Of a stretch of DNA of 64,000 nucleotides, positions 58,408 to 64,000 are shown piece after piece. The notes beneath the pieces are model-generated. The model saw nothing but the letters and a program-made list of their open reading frames with translations. It was not told the origin of the DNA and searched no databases. Numbering within the stretch: position 1 is the stretch's first letter; each line of letters opens with the position of its first letter. The stretch comes from Coprinus comatus. Its lineage: Eukaryota; Basidiomycota; Agaricomycetes; Agaricales; Agaricaceae. The translations under genes were made by a program, and so were the position numbers. The stretch spans positions 1 through 64,000 of the forward strand of contig JAWPGT010000100.1 in the NCBI GenBank assembly GCA_034638255.1. The letters are read 5' to 3'.

Positions 58408-59412
58408 GGAATAAACACAACAATGTTAGGTATATTATTTAATTTAATAGATGTTTTATCTATTATTTTACCTGTATTATTAGCAGTAGCTTTTATGACT
58501 ATAATCGAAAGAAAACAATTAGCTGCTCATCAAAGAAGAGTAGGTCCAAATACCGTAGGATATTACGGTGTATTACAACCATTTGCAGATGCTTTAAAAT
58601 TAATAGTAAAGGAAACAGTAATTCCTTCACAATCAAATAAAGTATTATTCTATTTAGCTCCTGTATCAACTTTAGTATTTAGTTTATTAGGTTGGGGAAT
58701 TATACCTTTTGGACAAGGATTATCTTTATCAGATTTTTCATTAGGTATATTATATACTTTAGCTTTATCTTCATTAGGAGTATATGGAGTATTATTAGCA
58801 GGTTGGTCCGCTAATTCTAAATATGCCTTTTTAGGGAGTTTAAGATCCACAGCCGCAATGATTTCTTATGAGTTAATCTTAAGTTCAGCAATATTAATAA
58901 TAATTTTATTAACAGGATCATTAAATTTCACTACTATAATAGAAAGTCAACAAGCTATTTGGTTTATTATACCTTTATTACCTGTATTTATATTCTATTT
59001 TATAGCTATATTAGCTGAAACATCTAGAACTCCATTTGATTTACAAGAAGCTGAATCAGAATTAGTAGCCGGTTTCTTCACTGAACACTCCTCAGTACCT
59101 TTTGTTTTCTTCTTTTTAGGAGAATATTCTTCAATAGTATTATTCAGTTGTATAACAGCTATATTATTTTTAGGAGGATACAATTTACCTGAAATATTTG
59201 TTAACGATTCTTTCTTTAATATTCAATCAATTATTTTAGGTTTAAAAACTTGTATTTTCTGTTTTTTCTTTGTTTGGTTCAGAGCCACATTGCCAAGATT
59301 AAGATATGATCAATTAATTGACTTATGTTGGTTAAATCTGCTACCTGTTGCAGTAGCTTTTATTATCTTAATCCCTAGTATACTAATTGCTTTTGATATT
59401 TCACCTTATTAA
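58402..59412 (+). CDS. nad1: NADH dehydrogenase subunit 1
   Basis: A 336-residue complex I subunit at the quinone-binding arm. It contains FMTIIERKQLAAHQRRVGPN and the loop AETSRTPFDLQEAESELVAG. The start at 58402 gives MLGINTTMLGILF; the second ATG (58423) is possible, but the first lies at the end of the duplicated leader. The frame is intact, with no TGA and no hairpin insertion. Confidence 0.96.
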   Translation: MLGINTTMLGILFNLIDVLSIILPVLLAVAFMTIIERKQLAAHQRRVGPNTVGYYGVLQPFADALKLIVKETVIPSQSNKVLFYLAPVSTLVFSLLGWGIIPFGQGLSLSDFSLGILYTLALSSLGVYGVLLAGWSANSKYAFLGSLRSTAAMISYELILSSAILIIILLTGSLNFTTIIESQQAIWFIIPLLPVFIFYFIAILAETSRTPFDLQEAESELVAGFFTEHSSVPFVFFFLGEYSSIVLFSCITAILFLGGYNLPEIFVNDSFFNIQSIILGLKTCIFCFFFVWFRATLPRLRYDQLIDLCWLNLLPVAVAFIILIPSILIAFDISPY

Positions 59413-60133
59413 TTTAAATTATAAATTTAATAACTTATTGTTATTCCCTAAATAGCTGCCGACTGCTGGCCTGCTTATGCAGAGAACTAATCGGTAGCTG
59501 CTTAAGCGCATGCTTGGCATATGCAGCATTAGCTCTCTGCTTCAGCAGGCAGCAGCTACAATTGCGCCAAGTTTATTGGTTAAAATCCTTTGTAAGTATA
59601 CTAAATATAGTTATATTTTAATGCCCCACACCCCCAGTTGCTAACCTAAGCTAGCCTAAGCTAGAGACTAATTTAGCAGCCTCCCAGCTGCGCAGGCCTG
59701 CAGCTAAATCAGGCAAGCAGAAATATAAATTAAAGTGTATTTTAGTTTTGCAAGCTTGCGTTGTTTAGATAAACTTAGATTTTCTGCGTATTTATTAGCT
59801 TATGCTAGGATATTTTACTAGATTGCTACAGCAGGAGAACTTCATCTGCTGCATTCGCAGCAACTGCTTATATAGTTGCGCTGCTAACAAATTTTATTTT
59901 AAATAAAAGAGAGATTTAAGAATGCTTTCTTTCTTTGAAGAAAACTTATTCTTAGTTGTATCTGCAACTTACAATTATAACTTAATTATTTGCAGTAGGC
60001 CGACATTAGCAGGCATAATCAGGCAGTAGTTGTTATAAAAAAAAAGGTCGTTGCGTTTAAATATAACTAATTTAATGCTCCCTCATCCCACCCAAGTATA
60101 TTAAACAAGCAACCGAGGAGTAGGCTAAGATTA
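59413..60133. other. Intergenic region between nad1 and trnY
   Basis: Hairpins occur at 59455-59560, 59685-59715, 59795-59812 and 59985-60027. The GCAGGCCTGC palindrome is at 59692-59701. I see no gene. Confidence 0.55.
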
Positions 60134-60217
60134 GGGCAGGTGATCCGATTGGTAATGGTGGTTCTCTGTAAAAGAATTGGTTAATAGCCGTAAAAGGTTC
60201 GATTCCTTTACTGCTCA
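60134..60217 (+). tRNA. trnY: tRNA-Tyr (GTA)
   Basis: The anticodon stem GTTCT/AGAAT encloses CTGTAAA, giving GTA. The variable arm is long. The acceptor GGGCAG pairs with CTGCTC over six pairs. Confidence 0.85.
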
Positions 60218-60613
60218 TAAATTTCAAAAAATTAAGTCATGCCTGCATAAGCAGCGCTAGCCGAGGTGTTGTCTACAAGAAGTAGCTTAAATCAAATTGT
60301 AAATTTACCTGCTGCCCCCTAGTTTCAGTTCAGGATCAGGATCAGGTAGCTAATACAGACAGATTACTCTATAAAGGTTAAGGTGAGTAATAAAATATAA
60401 GTCTATTAATTTAGGTTATTAAATAGTTTAAATTATCCTTATTACTTTATACCACTCTCTATTTTTAAAAATAAATATATTACTGCATAAGCAGCGCATA
60501 AGCAGCGCAGCTCTGAGTTTATTTAAAGGTAATCTAACAGAGCTAATAATTACTAGTATTTAATTAGAACCTTGAAAGTAATAATCATTAGTCAAAAAAA
60601 CAAAATATCTTTT
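60218..60613. other. Spacer between trnY and atp6
   Basis: Hairpins occur at 60240-60255 and 60483-60512. GTAATCTAACAGAGCTAATAA (60530-60550) also appears at 15465-15485. I see no gene. Confidence 0.5.
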
Positions 60614-61387
60614 ATGAAATCATTATTCATTTTATCTCCTTTAAGTCAATTTGAAGTAACAAGTTTAATAGGATTAAATGCTCCAATCTTTGGTCATTTA
60701 AATTTAACATTAACAAACTTAGGATTATATTCTTTATTTTTATATTATTAGTAGTAGTAGGTTTACATTATTATGGTAACAATGATTCAAATTTAATACC
60801 AAGTAAATGGTCAATATCATTAGAATCATCATATGCTAGTTTAAATTCAATGGTTAGAGAACAAATAGGAGCACATAACGAAATTTATTTACCTTTTGTA
60901 TATTCATTATTCTTCTTTATCTTAATAGGTAATTTAATTTCTAATGTTCCATACTCATTTGCAGTTACAGCTAGTGGAGTAGTTTCATTAGGTTTAAGTG
61001 TAACAATTTTTATAGGAGTAACTATCTTAGCTTTATCTATACATGGTATTAAATTTTTCGCATTCTTTATACCTGCTGGAACACCATTAGCTTTAGTACC
61101 TTTATTAGTTTTAATTGAATTAATATCATATTTAGCTAGAGCTGTATCATTAGGAGTTCGATTATTTGCTAATATAGTAGCTGGTCACACATTATTAAAA
61201 AAAAATATTATCTACTTATTTATATAAATTATTCACAGGTAGTTTAATAATCGCTATAATAACATTAGTACCTTTCACTATATTCTTAGCTTTAATTGGG
61301 TTAGAATTAGCTGTATCATTAATTCAAGCTTTTGTATTTACATTATTAGTATGTTCTTACTTAAGAGATGCTATAGAATTACACTAA
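60614..61387 (+). CDS. atp6: ATP synthase subunit 6 (two frameshifts)
   Basis: The Fo stator subunit that forms the proton channel. It starts MKSLFILSPLSQFEVTSLIG at 60614. One base is missing in the T/A-rich stretch near 60735-60745, giving an apparent TAG; the protein continues LLVVVGLHYYGNNDSNLIP in the next frame. A second break is at the A run at 61197-61205 (one A too many), after VAGHTLLK; it returns to the first frame as LSTYLYKLFTGSLIIAI and ends at RDAIELH, TAA 61385-61387. Key conserved arginine region SLGVRLFANIVAGH is present. Corrected length is about 257 residues. Confidence 0.93.
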
Positions 61388-62066
61388 TTTATGTGCTTAT
61401 GGCATTTAATAGCGCGTAACTATCAGACCCTAATATCTATACTCTATTATTCCCCCCCGCAAGCATGCCTTGTTTGACAAGCTAAACATAAATCCAGCAA
61501 CTGCTGCTACCGCTGCTGCATAAGCAGGCAACGAAGAAGAGAAGAACTGGTTAATTTAATGATTTAATTATAAAAATAGCAGATATAATTTTATAGCATT
61601 TTAATATTTTAATATTTTAATATTTTAATATTTTATTTGTTAGCTTAATCTAAAAACAATAAATTTAATTATAAATCTTATAGGTTGCTACCTATTGAAA
61701 TACAAACCAAGTCAACCCAAACCTTGCCCGCTGCATAAGCAGGCAGCAGAAATTAAAAGTAGTTAAGTTAATAAGTTATTATTATTATTAAAATTTTTAT
61801 TTTTATAATTGCGAGGTTAAGGACATTAAGGACATTTTTATCTTTTGTTGCTGCTGCTCAGCTTCAGCAGGCAAGCAGGTAGAACTAAACCTAAAATTTT
61901 AAACTACAAATTTTAATTAACTTTAAACTTAATAATTTCTTTTTATCTAATTTCTTGTGCTGCAACAGCGGCTGCTTATGTAGGCAATAGCGGCTGCTTA
62001 TGCTTGCTTATGCATAAATTTATTTAATAATAATTTCAATTAAGATCATTTATATTTTTTATAAAA
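61388..62066. other. Intergenic region between atp6 and trnI
   Basis: It contains an AATATTTT octamer repeat (61598-61636), a GGACATTAA repeat and hairpins at 61455-61470, 61500-61530, 61728-61745 and 61855-61875. I see no gene. Confidence 0.55.
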
Positions 62067-62137
62067 AAGCCTATAATTTAATGGTAGAATAATTTTTTGA
62101 TGAGGAATATGTAGAAGTTCAAATCTTCTTAGGCTTA
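62067..62137 (+). tRNA. trnI: tRNA-Ile (GAT)
   Basis: The acceptor AAGCCTA pairs with TAGGCTT. The anticodon stem ATTTT/GGAAT (two G-U pairs) encloses TTGATGA, giving GAT. Confidence 0.78.
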
Positions 62138-62413
62138 ATTTGACTAAAAAAAAAGAATGCTAATTAGCGGCTGCCTGCTGAAGCATCTGCGCAGCTAATG
62201 CTGCAGATGACCATGTTTAGATAGTTAAGGGTTTTTAGCGGTATTACCGTTAGCTTTTGTTTTTTTTTAAGCGGTATGGATGCCTTCCTAAGTAGCAGTT
62301 GTTTTTACTATGATTTAACAATAAAATAGTTATAGTGTAAATTATTACATAGTATAACTTTAAATATAATTCATATTTGAATTATTTGGTATTAATTAAA
62401 TAGATCAGCGTAA

Positions 62414-62437
62414 TTCTTCTTCTTCTTCTTCTTCTTC
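62414..62437. repeat. TTC trinucleotide array
   Basis: Eight perfect copies of TTC. Confidence 0.95.
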
Positions 62438-62759
62438 ACGGTAGCAGCTGTTGCTGCCTGCTTATGCATCAGCGCAGCTGCAGCATTAGCTGCGCAGCAG
62501 CAGCTCCATAAGCAGGCATTAGCTGGCATAAATAAGTAAAACAAATTAACTTTTAATTAAAATATCATAAGAAATTATCTCTGTGGCTTTACAAGGTATA
62601 AAGTTTGATTAAGTAGCATAAGTCTCAGTTGCGCTGCGCATCTGCTTCAGCAACTAAGTAATTCATTTAATCTTGTCCTCGACCTCTACCCGCAACAATC
62701 TGAGCCAAGCCAACTTAAATAGCTAATTATTTCAAACTAATTTAATATTATTTAAATCA

Positions 62760-63155
62760 TCTGCTCCATCATTAGCTGCTGCAGATGCTGATCGCTATGC
62801 TATAATTAGCAACTGCTGCGCATCTGCATAATCGCATCTGCTACAGCGCAGATGCATAAGAGCAGCATTAGCTGCGCATCTGCATTAAGCGCATCTGCAT
62901 TAAGCAGGCAGCAGGAGATTAAATAGTATCCTTACTTAAATTTCTCTCTAAACACACGCTAGACTGATTTAAATAAAAATTTGCATAAAAAAACAGTACC
63001 TGCGACTGCTGCTACTGCTGCCTGCATAAGCGGCTGCTTATGCATCTGCGCTGTAGCATTAACTGACTGCGACTAGTTATACAGCTACTTCTCGTCCTGC
63101 TGCTGCATAGGCGCATCTGCAGCATTAGTTGCGCATCTGCAAAAGCAGGCAGCTA
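62760..63155. repeat. GC hairpin-element clusters upstream of cob
   Basis: Two blocks (62760-62915 and 63000-63155) with CTGCATAATCGCATCTGC, GCAGCATTAGTTGCGCATC and CTACTTCTCGTCC modules. Confidence 0.85.
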
Positions 63156-63469
63156 CTAAAATGAAATTAGTTTGATAAAATTAAATAAAACTACTCTCAT
63201 TAGAAAAAGAGATAACATAAAGCCTCTGCATTTTCAATACTTAACAATTATAAAATCAAATTGAACCGTTCAATTATTAGCCTAGGATTACCTGCCTGCT
63301 GACTGCGCTTTAACCGCGCATCTTCATAAGCAGGCAGATGCAGCAGAAGAATATCTTATCGTATTCCATAGCAAACTATAAAAATTGAAACAATTAATTT
63401 TAATTAGTTCCGCGTACGTAGAAAATTTAAAATAAAATTACAGCAGATAAAAAATAAAAATAGAATTAA

Positions 63470-63901
63470 ATGAGAATATTAAAAACCCACGTACTTCTGA
63501 GATTATTAAATTCATATTTGGTAGATTCTCCTCAACCAGCTAATATAACTTATTTATGGAATTTTGGTTCATTATTAGGAACTTGTTTAGTAATACAAAT
63601 ACTAACTGGAGCTTTTTTAGCTATGCATTATACACCTAATGTAGATTTAGCTTTCAATAGTGTAGAACACATTATGAGAGATGTAAATAATGGTTGGTTA
63701 ATTAGATATACACATGCTAATGTAGCCTCATTCTTCTTATATCTTTATATATATATGCATATCGGAAGAGGATTATATTATAGTTCATATAAATCACCTA
63801 GAGTATTAGTATGGTCAATAGGAGTAATTATCTTAATTTTAATGATGGCTATAGCTTTCTTAGGTTATGTTTTACCTTATGGTCAAATGTCTTTATGGGG
63901 T
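63470..63901 (+). CDS. cob: Cytochrome b, exon 1
   Basis: The first 144 codons of apocytochrome b, starting [19 protein letters not shown]. It has the first haem-ligand pair ([22 protein letters not shown]) and ends at YGQMSLWG, where exon 2 (548-1302) resumes with ATVITN. The exon ends in T, as expected for a group I intron. Confidence 0.95.
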
Positions 63902-64000
63902 TTTTCTCAGCCCAAAATGAAAATATAGATGAAATCAGTATTATGTTAATGTTACCTTTCTCTTCACCTAAAATAAGATCAATCAATCGAATCGGACCTC
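63902..64000 (+). mobile_element. 5' end of the cob group I intron with the start of an endonuclease ORF
   Basis: After the exon, a short leader is followed by an open frame MLMLPFSSPKIRSINRIGP running off the window end. This resembles the N-terminus of LAGLIDADG proteins in cob introns (HRIGPH before the first motif). The rest would lie in the unseen part of the molecule. Confidence 0.7.

Larger units (their letters stand above)
62138..63469. other. Intergenic region between trnI and cob
   Basis: It contains an rnl-5'-end-like stretch (62260-62305), a TTC array (62414-62437) and three dense hairpin clusters (62440-62525, 62760-62915, 63000-63155). I see no protein gene. Confidence 0.6.

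Overview
This window is nearly all of a fungal mitochondrial genome. The support is an AT-rich backbone, the full set of respiratory genes (cob, cox1-3, nad1-6, nad4L, atp6, atp8, atp9), rps3, both rRNAs, about 24 tRNA genes, eleven cox1 exons interrupted by homing-endonuclease introns, a one-base nad2/nad3 overlap and abutting nad4L/nad5. The cox1 C-terminus, nad2 C-terminus and atp8 look most like Basidiomycota; I infer this from memory of the families and could not test it. The two window ends carry the two ends of one cob intron, so the molecule is probably circular-mapping and somewhat longer than 64 kb.

Layout. 1-1302: end of the cob intron and cob exon 2. 1303-6330: intergenic DNA, a decayed ORF, an unclassified membrane-protein ORF cluster behind an exact copy of the nad1 leader, then trnC and trnL. 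6379-22119 is mostly minus strand: plasmid DNA-polymerase remnants, atp8, trnG, cox2, rps3, a tRNA block (R, D, W, Q, T, N, P), rnl with one group I intron, more polymerase remnants on the plus strand, then trnE, M, H, M. From 23068 everything is on the plus strand: nad2-nad3, atp9, trnL, trnR, trnK, cox1 (15.6 kb, one group II and nine group I introns), nad4, nad6, trnF, rns, trnV, trnM, trnS, cox3, trnA, nad4L-nad5, nad1, trnY, atp6, trnI and cob exon 1.

The genes encode the membrane cores of complex I (nad), III (cob), IV (cox) and ATP synthase (atp), plus the rRNA, tRNA and rps3 that translate them.

Three things stand out. First, the intergenic DNA is filled with short GC-rich hairpin modules (stems such as GCAGC/GCTGC or CTGC/GCAG with four-base A/T loops), which also sit inside nad6, nad2, rps3, rnl, intron ORFs and plasmid relics. 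They look like a large family of mobile double-hairpin elements. Second, several otherwise normal core genes (cob, nad2, nad4, nad4L, nad5, atp6) each carry small frame-breaking indels, many in homopolymers; uncorrected sequencing error is the simplest explanation. Third, intron ORFs read UGA as tryptophan, while the only trnW found has anticodon CCA and the core genes use only UGG.
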